Source: Arthrobacter sp. FW305-BF8 (GTDB lineage Bacteria > Actinomycetota > Actinomycetes > Actinomycetales > Micrococcaceae). From it: DNA of 64,000 nt. Where the stretch lies: positions 1-64,000 of the forward strand of contig NZ_CP084562.1 in the NCBI RefSeq assembly GCF_021789315.1, given 5' to 3'. The position numbers were made by a program, and so were the translations under genes. Below, piece after piece: positions 1 to 8,274 of this stretch (position 1 is its first letter; every line of letters begins with the position of its first letter). The notes under the pieces are model-generated. The model was given only the letters and a program-made list of their open reading frames with translations, was not told the origin of the DNA and did no database searches.

Positions 1-718
1 GCGCCTGTTGCCGGGCCACATAGCCGAACCCGACAAAAGCCAGCACGCCGAAAGTGATCCACTGCATGGCGTAGGAGAGGTTGGAACCTTCCTGAACCGA
101 GGGTAAGGACAGTGGCTGGGGTATCTCCGCCGGACGCGGCGACTCCGATGCCATCACACCGTAACTGCCGGTCATTAAGGGATAGCCCAGCTGCCGTGCA
201 TAACCTGTCAGGTCAATGCTGGCGAGCTGACCTTCGGGGGCTCCACGGTCCAGGGCAGGCTCCGAGGGTTTGATCCGTACGACCGCCGAAACGTTCCCGC
301 GCGGGGGTTCAGGTACGGCGTCCGGGTATCCGGGCCGGACGTTGCCGATCGGGAGCCACCCGCGGTCGATCACTATGGTCTCGCCGGAGGCCAGCCGGAA
401 CGGGACCAGCACCTCATATCCCGGCGCGGAATTGTTGGGCCGGTTCCTGACGATCCTTTGGTCTTCGGGAAGGTATCGGCCGCTGACCGAAACGGTGGTC
501 CACTTGGCGTCCGCATCGGCCGTCTCGAACAACTGGCGGGCCTCTCCGAAGGACACAGGGCTCTTGTCGTAATTTTGTTGGACCCGGCGGATTTCAGCGA
601 CCGCCTGGTTCCTTCGCTCCAGTTGCCAGTTTCCCAAGCCAACACAGATGGCAGCGAAAAGGGCTGCCATCGCGAAGATGCCCAGCCAGCGCCAGGTCAG
701 GAGGAATCTGTACGTCAT
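1..718 (-). CDS. SURF1 family cytochrome oxidase assembly protein (partial)
   Basis: The reverse strand from ATG 718 is open to the window edge (239 codons). SURF1 proteins are membrane proteins that help assemble the haem/copper centre of cytochrome c oxidase. Visible: N-terminal membrane segment followed by the family hallmark GNWQLERR, a periplasmic core with RNRPNNSAPGYEVLVPF and IDRGWLP, and a second membrane segment near the window edge (MQWITFGVLAFVGFGY). The last few residues are cut off by the window. Placement next to copper genes fits a role linked to copper or respiration, but this is inference. Confidence 0.9.
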   Translation of the reverse strand, partial: MTYRFLLTWRWLGIFAMAALFAAICVGLGNWQLERRNQAVAEIRRVQQNYDKSPVSFGEARQLFETADADAKWTTVSVSGRYLPEDQRIVRNRPNNSAPGYEVLVPFRLASGETIVIDRGWLPIGNVRPGYPDAVPEPPRGNVSAVVRIKPSEPALDRGAPEGQLASIDLTGYARQLGYPLMTGSYGVMASESPRPAEIPQPLSLPSVQEGSNLSYAMQWITFGVLAFVGFGYVARQQA

Positions 719-963
719 CGCCGGGCCAGCCCAGGAGGAATGGAACGACCAGCCATATTAGGGACGCACCCGGCGGGGGGACAGTTTTTGGAGGAGCAAC
801 ACACCGATCCAGCCTATCCGGGACATGCGCCTCTTCCTGCCCCGGCAGCAGCCTTCGGCGCAGATTCTGAAGGATCATCGCCCCAGCCGGGTGAACCTGC
901 CGTCGACTCCCGGTCTGCGCCTGCCGGGCCGGCACAAATGGCCACCGGCAGGCGCAGTCACCG

Positions 964-1566
964 CTACTTCCTGGCGGCGGCCTTTCTCCTGCGCAATACC
1001 AGAATCCCCGCGATGATGAGAGCTGCGGCACCGACAGTAAACGCTACCGGAGCTGCACTGTTGTCGGTCGCCGGACTCTGTTGCGTCGAGGCGCCGGGCG
1101 CGGCTGCAGCAGGGGACGGAGTGGCGGAGGAAGGTGGCGCCGTTGCAGGTGCGGGTTTCGCGCCGCCTGCGGTGGCATCCCGGACCGTGAAGGAGTAGCT
1201 TCCCTGGATCGGGTGGCCATCCGAGGAGACAGTTCGCCACAGCACTTTGTACGGGCCGTTGCTGCCCTTGTCGAGTGTGGTGGAGATCGTGGTGCCGGCT
1301 ACGGCCACCTTCCCGTCGCTAATGGTTTTACCCGTTGAATCCGTGACCGTGATGACGCTGAGCTTCAGCTCCGCTGAATTCATGGGCGCTTCGGACATGG
1401 TCAGGGACACGGTTTCCGGTGCCGTGGTAACCGTCGCGTTTTCGGCAGGCGCGGTCGATTGGATGGCATCGTGGGCGAAAGCCGGGGCTGCGGAGAACGG
1501 CCCGATGCTGGCCGCAGCCACAAGGGCCAAGGTGGAGAGGACTCGTTTTCGGTTGGATATTGGCAT
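964..1566 (-). CDS. copC: CopC-domain copper resistance protein
   Basis: 200-aa secreted/anchored protein. A signal peptide ends at AFA/HDAI, so the mature protein would begin with His, a copper ligand in CopC proteins. The beta-sandwich domain includes VSSDGHPIQGSY, the conserved C-terminal His motif. A Pro/Ala/Thr linker (about residues 130-165) leads to one membrane helix and an RRRK tail, a common actinobacterial arrangement that tethers CopC outside the cell. It follows the YcnI gene on the same strand. No CopD gene is adjacent. Binding of periplasmic Cu(II) is known for the family; its exact job here is inferred. Confidence 0.92.
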   Translation of the reverse strand: MPISNRKRVLSTLALVAAASIGPFSAAPAFAHDAIQSTAPAENATVTTAPETVSLTMSEAPMNSAELKLSVITVTDSTGKTISDGKVAVAGTTISTTLDKGSNGPYKVLWRTVSSDGHPIQGSYSFTVRDATAGGAKPAPATAPPSSATPSPAAAAPGASTQQSPATDNSAAPVAFTVGAAALIIAGILVLRRRKAAARK

Positions 1567-1728
1567 GGAGCCTCCTGCAATTCAGGTCTGTTTCGGGGCG
1601 GCGGTCAACACATGCTGGCCGCCGCCCCGAATAGAAGGACAGGTTCATGCACGGGGGGACCGGTTGGTGCCCGCCCTGTCGTGCCCGCGGCTTCATGCCG
1701 TAGGCCGGGGTGTCCGTGCGGGCTGCTG

Positions 1729-2457
1729 TCAGCCCTTCCTTGCCCTGCGTGCCTGGAACATGGCGGCAACACCTGCAGCCAGGCCGAGGAGACCCGCAGC
1801 CAAGGCCGCCCAGGTCAGGCCCTGGGAGGACGTGGCGTCGGTGACCGCCGCCGCCGGCTCGGCGGCCTGTTCCGCTGTTGCGGTTTCAGCATGTCCGCCT
1901 TCGGCTGCGACAGTGGTGACGAAGGAGGGCGCGGGGTCCTGCGGCTCGTCCTGGCCCTCGACCGCCGGGTCGTCCCAGTTCCGGACCTTGCCGTCAGAGT
2001 AGGTCTGCACGATGGGGAGCGTGACCGTGGTGCCGGATTTGGGGAGCCGGCCCGCGAAGATCGAGAAGGTCTGGTACTGCTGATCCGACAGCTGGTACTG
2101 GGGGTCGGTGGCGGTCCACGTCACGGACAGCGGCGCTTCCGTGACCGTTGCACCGTTCACGGTGACGGGTTTGGGAAGCTTGCCTTTGACGATTTCTGCT
2201 TTCCAGCCTTCGACGGGTTTGGCCCGGACGGAGCTGAACGGGGTGGAGACGGGCAGGTCCACCTTGATCTTGGCGGTCTTCGCGGTCTTGGACTCGCTCG
2301 GAACCCTGAACGTCAATTGGGTCGAGCCGCCTTCGGCTGTGACTTCAGGCGTTACTTCTATGTGGGCGGACGCCGCGGCGAGGCCGAGGCTCATGAGAGC
2401 AGCCGTCGCGGCGCCGGCCGCGGCAATTCTCAAAACGGGCGTGTTTGTCTGTTGCAT
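1729..2457 (-). CDS. YcnI/DUF1775 copper-associated protein
   Basis: 242 aa with a signal peptide (ends ...AAASA/HIEVTPE), giving an N-terminal His that binds copper in YcnI proteins. The DUF1775 domain spans roughly residues 32-165 (LTFRVPSES, KPVEGWKAEIVKG, FSIFAGRLP). A low-complexity Glu/Ala linker and a C-terminal membrane helix ending RRARKG follow. It lies between the membrane protein gene and copC in one orientation, the usual copper-uptake or copper-trafficking arrangement in Gram-positive bacteria. DUF1775 is known to bind Cu(II); role as copper chaperone is inferred. Confidence 0.9.
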   Translation of the reverse strand: MQQTNTPVLRIAAAGAATAALMSLGLAAASAHIEVTPEVTAEGGSTQLTFRVPSESKTAKTAKIKVDLPVSTPFSSVRAKPVEGWKAEIVKGKLPKPVTVNGATVTEAPLSVTWTATDPQYQLSDQQYQTFSIFAGRLPKSGTTVTLPIVQTYSDGKVRNWDDPAVEGQDEPQDPAPSFVTTVAAEGGHAETATAEQAAEPAAAVTDATSSQGLTWAALAAGLLGLAAGVAAMFQARRARKG

Positions 2458-2562
2458 GGGAATATCCTTCGCTGGGGCCGCCCACGAGGATAGGCCGGGG
2501 TGGGCGGCGGAAAAGAGAGGTGGTTAGGCGCGAAAGGGCGCGGCCTCCGGGTGCAGGCGGAG

Positions 2563-3204
2563 TCAGACCGAGCGGGCGGGAAGGAGGGCGCGGTCAGGCC
2601 AGGGTGGCCCGCGGATGCCGTCACCGCGCAGGTTTCGCCATCGCGGGCGGGCTGGGGCCGGGGCCGGGCCGCAAGGCACCGGCCGGCAGGTGGGGACCGG
2701 GGTGGGGGCAAGGAAGCGCGCCAGGGGCCGCAGCCACGCGGCAAGCTGCCACAGGGCAGCTTCGGCCTTGCCCAGCACCACAGCAGTCACGGCGGTGGCG
2801 AAAAGGTGCGCCAGTGACATGGCATATCCGGCGGATTCGTGGATAAGAAGGGATGATGGGGGGGACTGGCACGGGAGGCTGGCCGCTTGGACAGCGTGGT
2901 GCGCGAAGCTGTCGGAGGAGGCAGCGGCCTGGCAGGAGGATGCGCCGGAAAGAACGTTGAGGGCCTCGTGCAGCAATATCTGCCCGCCGGCGAGTACGGC
3001 AGCAATCTTTGCCAGGGACAACTGCCGCCCGGCCAGAGACATCACGCCAGCCAGGACCAGGGCAAGCAGGGCCAGTGAAATATCCGCCGTGGGAAGGCTG
3101 CCTCCGCCGAGGACATGCGCGCCGGCCGCGAGTACAAACACCGTTCCGGTCACGAGGAGGGAACGGAAAAGACGCAGCCCGCCTCCAGCCATCTGCGCCT
3201 CCAT
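2563..3204 (-). CDS. Multi-pass membrane protein of the copper operon
   Basis: 213 aa, first gene of the presumed copper operon. Hydrophobic stretches are visible at about residues 12-32, 40-58, 66-84 and 125-145, separated by a His/Cys-containing loop (SFAHHAVQAASLPCQSP). The C-terminal 50 residues are Pro/Arg-rich. Similar unnamed membrane proteins accompany YcnI and CopC in actinobacteria. His and Cys in the loop could bind metal, but no known domain is recognised. Start chosen as the first ATG of the frame. Confidence 0.65.
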   Translation of the reverse strand: MEAQMAGGGLRLFRSLLVTGTVFVLAAGAHVLGGGSLPTADISLALLALVLAGVMSLAGRQLSLAKIAAVLAGGQILLHEALNVLSGASSCQAAASSDSFAHHAVQAASLPCQSPPSSLLIHESAGYAMSLAHLFATAVTAVVLGKAEAALWQLAAWLRPLARFLAPTPVPTCRPVPCGPAPAPARPRWRNLRGDGIRGPPWPDRALLPARSV

Positions 3205-3441
3205 TCCTTCAGGTTACAGGACCGGTCCGAAACCCCAGATTGCGGGGACCACCTTTCAAAAACCTTGCCCACGGGGTCCCCCCTTTTGCATCCAAAGATC
3301 AGCAAAGGCGCCCCGCCCCGAACCGGCCACAAGGGACAGTGGTGAAACTTGCCGAATCCGCAGCGTGGCAAGGTTTCTGCAAGGAGGGGCGCGCAGACTT
3401 GGGACGTCAATCCAGGCTGGACGGGGGGCAGGGGAGCGAGG

Positions 3442-4581
3442 ATGTGGTCGGTGGGAGCGCGGAAACCCGGGCGTGCCGGTGTCTTTTCGGTCCTGGCGGG
3501 TCTATGCCTGCTGCTGGCCGGCTGCATACCGGTCCCACAACCTGTCCCGCCCGCTCCCTCCCCACCGGCAACAACCTCGGACCCCGCCGCAACGTCGGTG
3601 CGGTTCACCGCACAGGGCGACATCGGTGTCAGTGATGGGGCCAGGAACGTCCTGGACCTCATCGCGGGTCTTAAGCCGCAGCTGAACCTTGCCCTGGGGG
3701 ATTTTGCGTACGAGCCGGGCATCGAAGACCAGTTCTGCGACATGGTCAAGGGAACCCTGGGCGCAGACTTTCCCTATCAGCTGATCACCGGCAACCACGA
3801 GAGCGACGGCAGCGACGGGGACATCGACAAGTTTGCCGCGTGCCTGCCCAACAGGCTCCCCGGCCTGCAGGGGGAGTACGGAACGCAATGGTACGCGGAT
3901 GTACCCCAGGACAACCCGATCGTCCGGTTTGTCATGATATCCCCGGGCATAGAGTTCAAGGACGGGCAGACTCTGGACTATTCGCAGGGCAGTGACCGGT
4001 GGCAGTGGACCACTGCCGCGATCGACGGCGCCGAGGCGGCGGGCATTCCCTGGACGGTAGTGGGCATGCACGTCCCGTGCCGGAGCATGGGCAAATACGC
4101 CTGCCAGCCCGGGCAGGAACTGACCAACATGCTGGTGGAGAAGAAAGTAGACCTCGTTCTTGCCGGCCACGAACACGCCTATCAGCGCACGCACCAGATC
4201 GGCACCGGGGACGGTTGCCCCCGCCTGGTCCCTAATGAACATTCCGCGCGGTGCCTGGCCGACACCGACGCCAGCATGGTCCGTGGCAATGGGACCGTCT
4301 TTGCCACGTCAGGAGCCGGCGGTGTGGGCATGTACGACATCACCGCTGATGATCCGGAAGCCGGATACTTCGCGGCCGTGTCCGGGAAAAACCGGGACCC
4401 GGCCAAGGGCACCCTCGAAGCCACCGCCACCCCTAAACGTCTCAGCGTCCGGTTCGTCCCCGCGCAGGGTACAGCTTCACCGATGCCTTCACCACCGAAG
4501 CAAAGTGACCGGCGCCCGATTGCTGCTACCCGGCCCCTGCCGGTGCCCAACGGCCGGATCTTCAATGCGCCAGTGACCTAG
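3442..4581 (+). CDS. Secreted metallophosphoesterase lipoprotein, C-terminus frameshifted
   Basis: Start ATG 3442 has a GGGAGCGAGG ribosome site. The N-terminus is a lipoprotein signal (LLLAGC). Metallophosphoesterase motifs occur in order: QGDIG, LALGDFAY, GNHES, GMHVPC and LAGHEHAYQ, so a two-metal phosphohydrolase acting outside the membrane is expected; the substrate is unknown. The last 37 residues (from about base 4468) look wrong. One base out of frame the DNA reads YSFTDAFTTEAK then TGA at 4506-4508, a normal ending for this family. A base appears lost in the G run near 4468, by mutation or assembly error. Confidence 0.85.
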   Translation: MWSVGARKPGRAGVFSVLAGLCLLLAGCIPVPQPVPPAPSPPATTSDPAATSVRFTAQGDIGVSDGARNVLDLIAGLKPQLNLALGDFAYEPGIEDQFCDMVKGTLGADFPYQLITGNHESDGSDGDIDKFAACLPNRLPGLQGEYGTQWYADVPQDNPIVRFVMISPGIEFKDGQTLDYSQGSDRWQWTTAAIDGAEAAGIPWTVVGMHVPCRSMGKYACQPGQELTNMLVEKKVDLVLAGHEHAYQRTHQIGTGDGCPRLVPNEHSARCLADTDASMVRGNGTVFATSGAGGVGMYDITADDPEAGYFAAVSGKNRDPAKGTLEATATPKRLSVRFVPAQGTASPMPSPPKQSDRRPIAATRPLPVPNGRIFNAPVT

Positions 4582-4856
4582 TGCCTGCGTGACAGCCCGA
4601 TTTCGAACACGAACGTCACCGGCCGCGGTCTCGGCAATGAGATGCTGGCCCGGTGTGAGGGCACGTGCCCGTTCCTTCGGCGCCCCACCATCACCTGCTG
4701 GTGATGGGGCGCGGGCGCCGGAACACCGCCGGCTGTCCGGTCTGTGTGTGTGGCTGGGGGGTGGATGGGCCCCTGCGGCTCCCGTATTTCTCAGTTTTTC
4801 TGTAGGGTTTGGGCGGCAGGATGCTTGGAAACGGCCCGCGAAGGGAGTTACCGAAC

Positions 4857-5468
4857 GTGAGCTCCGCATTGAACGGGTTGCACATTGAACCCGTTACAAC
4901 CCCTCTGATCCAGGGTACGTGGGTGCGCTCCGTGCCCTTCCAGGAGCCAGGTGACTCCATGGCTGCGGACCAGCCGCAGGGGCCGGCAGCAGGCGGGGTT
5001 GGCGTGACCCCCCGGGGATTGGCGCGCATGAACGATGTGATCCTGCTCGTTCAGCGGACAGGCAGATACCCGTCTTCCGCCTCGACTGACGGTCACGAAC
5101 GTAACCTCGCGACCTGGCTGCGCCGCCGCCGCCATGAGGCCAAGCACGGCACTCTGGCCCACACATTCCGGATTGGTTTGGATGTCCTGCCTCAGTGGCA
5201 GGCGACCCCCCGCTCCACGGCCGACGCCGCCCGGTGGCAGAGCCGCCTGGAGGAACTGGCTGCATACCGCTGCTCGGACCGGGACTGGCCCCGACACCGG
5301 GCCGCAGAAACCTCGCAGGAGCACCAGCTGGGCGTATGGATCCACACCCAACGCTTCATGCTGCGCCGTGGCACACTCGATACGGCGAAAATCCAGGCCC
5401 TGGATGCCGCGGTGCCAGGATGGCGGGCCGGAAGGCGGTGCGGACGCAAACCCGCGCAGGACGGGTAA
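4857..5468 (+). CDS. Helicase-associated (HA) domain protein, copy 1
   Basis: 203 aa from GTG 4857, which has GGGAG upstream; longer starts lack a good ribosome site. Two tandem HA-type modules are visible, with W-containing signatures such as NLATWLRRRRHEAKHGTL and LGVWIHTQRFMLRRGTL. These modules usually sit at the C-terminus of large helicases, but here stand alone without ATPase motifs. A paralogue lies at 61232-61897 and shares the GLARM...TGRYPS...LP.WQ...DWPRH pattern. Nucleic-acid binding is likely; the function is unknown. Confidence 0.75.
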   Translation: MSSALNGLHIEPVTTPLIQGTWVRSVPFQEPGDSMAADQPQGPAAGGVGVTPRGLARMNDVILLVQRTGRYPSSASTDGHERNLATWLRRRRHEAKHGTLAHTFRIGLDVLPQWQATPRSTADAARWQSRLEELAAYRCSDRDWPRHRAAETSQEHQLGVWIHTQRFMLRRGTLDTAKIQALDAAVPGWRAGRRCGRKPAQDG

Positions 5469-6121
5469 GCAGCGCCTCGGCCCTCTCTTACCTGCGGCGC
5501 TTCCAGACACTTTGGGTCGATGCCAGAGCTTCAATTACAGCGCATGCGGGTGCAGCCATGGCGCTCGTGATTCACGCCCCGGCCGGTGCGGCGCCATCCC
5601 CGCGGGTCTCAGTCCACCATCCTGACACGAGCGCTGCAGGACCCGGTATCAGCTGCCATAGCCGGCACCCAGGAACACCAGTGGGGCGCCTGTGCGATGT
5701 CAGGCAGTCCGTTCAGGGCAGAACAGGTCCCTTGATGGCCCCTCAGCTGCTTTCATTTCCTGCGGGGAACTGGCCGAACGGCTCCCGGCGGGGAGGTGGG
5801 ATGTGATCAAAACGCCTGCGCTGGGCCGCCCGTCTGCCGGGCGCCATCCCTGCATGGCGCTCAGGCACGCTTCGCGCCTTCCAACGGTGGAGAAAGCGGT
5901 GGCCCGGAGACCATTATCGATGCGGGATCACTTCGCTAGCCATATGAGCCGACCCGCGCTCCGTTTGGGGGGACCTATCACGGGGCGGATTATGGGCCAA
6001 GGCATATACGGGCATTCCGGCACCAGGCCTCCCCGGGCGAGAATCACAGGGTGCTTCCCCCTTCCATACCCGACCCTGTAGACCGGTAATCGTGAGCCTG
6101 TGTTCCTGCGGTGGGTGCGAG
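5469..6121. other. Intergenic stretch without a supported gene
   Basis: About 650 bases. Open frames exist on both strands but show no recognisable protein family, no convincing ribosome site and low-complexity composition typical of GC-rich shadow frames. No strong hairpin or repeat was identified. Confidence 0.5.
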
Positions 6122-7162
6122 TTAAGAGGATGGATCGGCTTTGCGTTTCGTCGGCCGATACCCGGCGACTGCGGCGCGGACGTCGCCCTCTTCGTGTCCG
6201 CCCTTCTTTTTGCCGAAGGGCAGTGCATTTAGCACCGGGTGCAGGATGGCCATGACGCCGATACCCCATGCGAGTCCGAGGACGGTAGAGCACAGGGTGT
6301 TTATGAGCCAGGCCAGGAAGCCTCCCATCACCGGCGTCCCGGCGAAAGGCGTCTCGAGGAGATGGACCAGGTCATACGGCGTGTGCCATCCGAGGTCGTA
6401 TGCCCCCTGCAGCATGATGTGACCACCAACCCACAGCATGGCGATGGTGCCGATAAGGGTGATCGCGGCCAGCACCCCGGGCATGCCCTTGACGAGCAGC
6501 TCGCCGAAGCGCTGGGAGCCGGCAGAGTCCTTAGCGGCCAGGTGCAGGCCGACGTCGTCCATCTTGACGATAAGTGCGACGGCACCGTACACGAGCACTG
6601 TGATCACTAAGGCGACGACGACCAGGATTAGCGCCCGGACCCACAAGGACTCATCGGCCACCTCGTTCATCGAGATGACCATGATCTCGCATGACAGGAT
6701 GAAGTCCGTGGTAATGGCGCCCTTGATGACCTTTGACTCCGCCTCCGGACCCCGCTCGACCGCCGGCGTATCTTCTTCCGTGGAATGGCGGCCCCGGACC
6801 TTGTGCCAGACCTTCTCCGCACCCTCGTAGCAGAGGTAGGTGCCGCCCAGCATGAGGATGAACGGGATGACCCCCGGGACGAAAGCGCTGACGAGCAGCA
6901 GTGCCGGAAGTATGGCCAACAGCTTGTTCCGGAGCGAGCCCCAGAAGATCCGCTTGATCATCGGCAGTTCGCGCGACGGGTCAGCCCCGGCCACGTATTG
7001 CGGGGTGACGGCGGCGTCATCGATCACCACGCCGGCGGCCTTGGCCCCCGCCTTGGCGGTTCCGGCAGCGACGTCGTCCACCGAAGCCGCCGCTATACGG
7101 GCGAGGGCCGCGACGTCGTCCAGCAGGGCGACGAGGCCGCCGCTCACAGATCGCTCCCGCAC
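6122..7162 (-). CDS. DUF808 (YedI-type) inner-membrane protein
   Basis: 346 aa. The N-terminus (SGGLVALLDDVAALARIAA) and DDAAVTPQYV are hallmarks of the DUF808/YedI family. Several membrane helices follow (LLAILPALLLVSAFVPGVIPFILMLGG is split across 185-bp of coding sequence near 6830-6930; further helices near 6590-6640 and 6400-6460). A cytosolic loop contains YEGAEKVWHK. The function of the family is unknown. Length agrees with relatives. It stands alone on this strand between two gene-poor gaps. Confidence 0.88.
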   Translation of the reverse strand: MRERSVSGGLVALLDDVAALARIAAASVDDVAAGTAKAGAKAAGVVIDDAAVTPQYVAGADPSRELPMIKRIFWGSLRNKLLAILPALLLVSAFVPGVIPFILMLGGTYLCYEGAEKVWHKVRGRHSTEEDTPAVERGPEAESKVIKGAITTDFILSCEIMVISMNEVADESLWVRALILVVVALVITVLVYGAVALIVKMDDVGLHLAAKDSAGSQRFGELLVKGMPGVLAAITLIGTIAMLWVGGHIMLQGAYDLGWHTPYDLVHLLETPFAGTPVMGGFLAWLINTLCSTVLGLAWGIGVMAILHPVLNALPFGKKKGGHEEGDVRAAVAGYRPTKRKADPSS

Positions 7163-7755
7163 TCCTCGGAGGTGGACTGCTGGACGAGGATATATCGGTC
7201 ACGGCGCATGATTGGCATGTTCGGAGTATATGGTGGCGGGCAGCCCATCGGGGCAAAGGGTTTCACTGCCCCTGTAACCGTTCCAAGCTGCGGTCGATGC
7301 CATGGTCAACCCGCGCCCCGGGACGTCGCCAGAACCTCGGCGAGCCTGCCGCATACTTTCCCACTCCACGGCGCGCCAGCGGCGCTCATCCGCTAAATCG
7401 GGATGGACTGAACACCGGGGCCAAGAAGACCGTGAACGTCTGGTTCTCACACCGAAAGAAATCACCAAAAGGGAAAACGTCACCCCTCGACGGCAAAATG
7501 CCACTTACTGGGACGCAGGCTTGTCTACCGAGGTCGCCGAAATCCCGACTCTGTTAGGCCACCTAGGGGATTGGAGCCACGACAGGAGAAGACCTTCTCA
7601 GCCAAGCTGTCGCCGCTGACCATTTTCACGGGCAACGGTCTGGAAGAACTAGATGAGCACGTTCCATTGGCGGCTGGCCTGCCAGAAGGGCTCTGCGGAG
7701 CGGGCTGACCGTGATCCAGGAACGCGGGCGGCCGTGGATAAGCCGTAGACCCGGG
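7163..7755. other. Intergenic stretch without a supported gene
   Basis: About 590 bases between the DUF808 gene and lspA. Neither strand contains a frame with a recognisable domain. It probably holds the promoter for the DUF808 gene at its left end; no clear operator was seen. Confidence 0.45.
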
Positions 7756-8274
7756 TCAGTCCGGGGTGTTTGCCCGGGAGTGCCGGAGGGTGCCCAGAAC
7801 GTACAGGCCTGCCCCGATGGTGACGAAGGCGTCGGCGAGGTTGAAGGTGGGGAACCATCCTGTGTGGAGGTAGTCCACGACGCCGCGGCCGTCGAGGCGG
7901 TCCACGAGGTTCCCGGCCGCGCCGCCCAGTACCAGCGCCGCACCGGCCCGGGAGAGCCTGGACATGGCCGGTGCGGTGGATACCGCGTACCAGGTCATGG
8001 TCAGGATGATCGTGGCAGTGGCAGCGATGACGAGCCACGGGGCCAGGCCCGCGCCGAGGCTGAATGCGACCCCGGTGTTGTAGAGCAGCCGGAGGTTGAT
8101 GATGCCCAGGTCGGCGCCCGCGCCGTGCTGAAGGGTCAGGACGGCAAGGCCTTTGACGGCCAGGTCCGCGACAGCCAAGGCAGCTGCCGCGGAGAGCAGG
8201 ACACGGCGGGCCCTTTTGGCTTTCCCGGCGAGCGGGGGTGTGCCGGCGGGGCTTGCCGGGGATCCGGTGCTCAT
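7756..8274 (-). CDS. lspA: Signal peptidase II (lipoprotein signal peptidase)
   Basis: 172 aa with four hydrophobic helices. LspA motifs are clear: LLYNTGVAFSLG, then GAAGNLVDR (catalytic Asp) and FNLADAFVTIG (second catalytic Asp). It removes signal peptides from prolipoproteins in the membrane. Its ATG overlaps the stop of the metal ATPase gene by four bases (ATGA), so it is translationally coupled. LspA genes next to lead/cadmium efflux ATPases are a known pattern on resistance plasmids, where they form a metal-specific accessory. Substrate here is inferred; the TlpA-like lipoprotein across the divergent promoter is one possibility. Confidence 0.93.
   Translation of the reverse strand: MSTGSPASPAGTPPLAGKAKRARRVLLSAAAALAVADLAVKGLAVLTLQHGAGADLGIINLRLLYNTGVAFSLGAGLAPWLVIAATATIILTMTWYAVSTAPAMSRLSRAGAALVLGGAAGNLVDRLDGRGVVDYLHTGWFPTFNLADAFVTIGAGLYVLGTLRHSRANTPD

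Noticed and set aside
5195..5806. Plus-strand frame overlapping the HA-domain gene and its downstream gap
   Set aside because: Out of frame with the HA gene, no family resemblance, no ribosome site.
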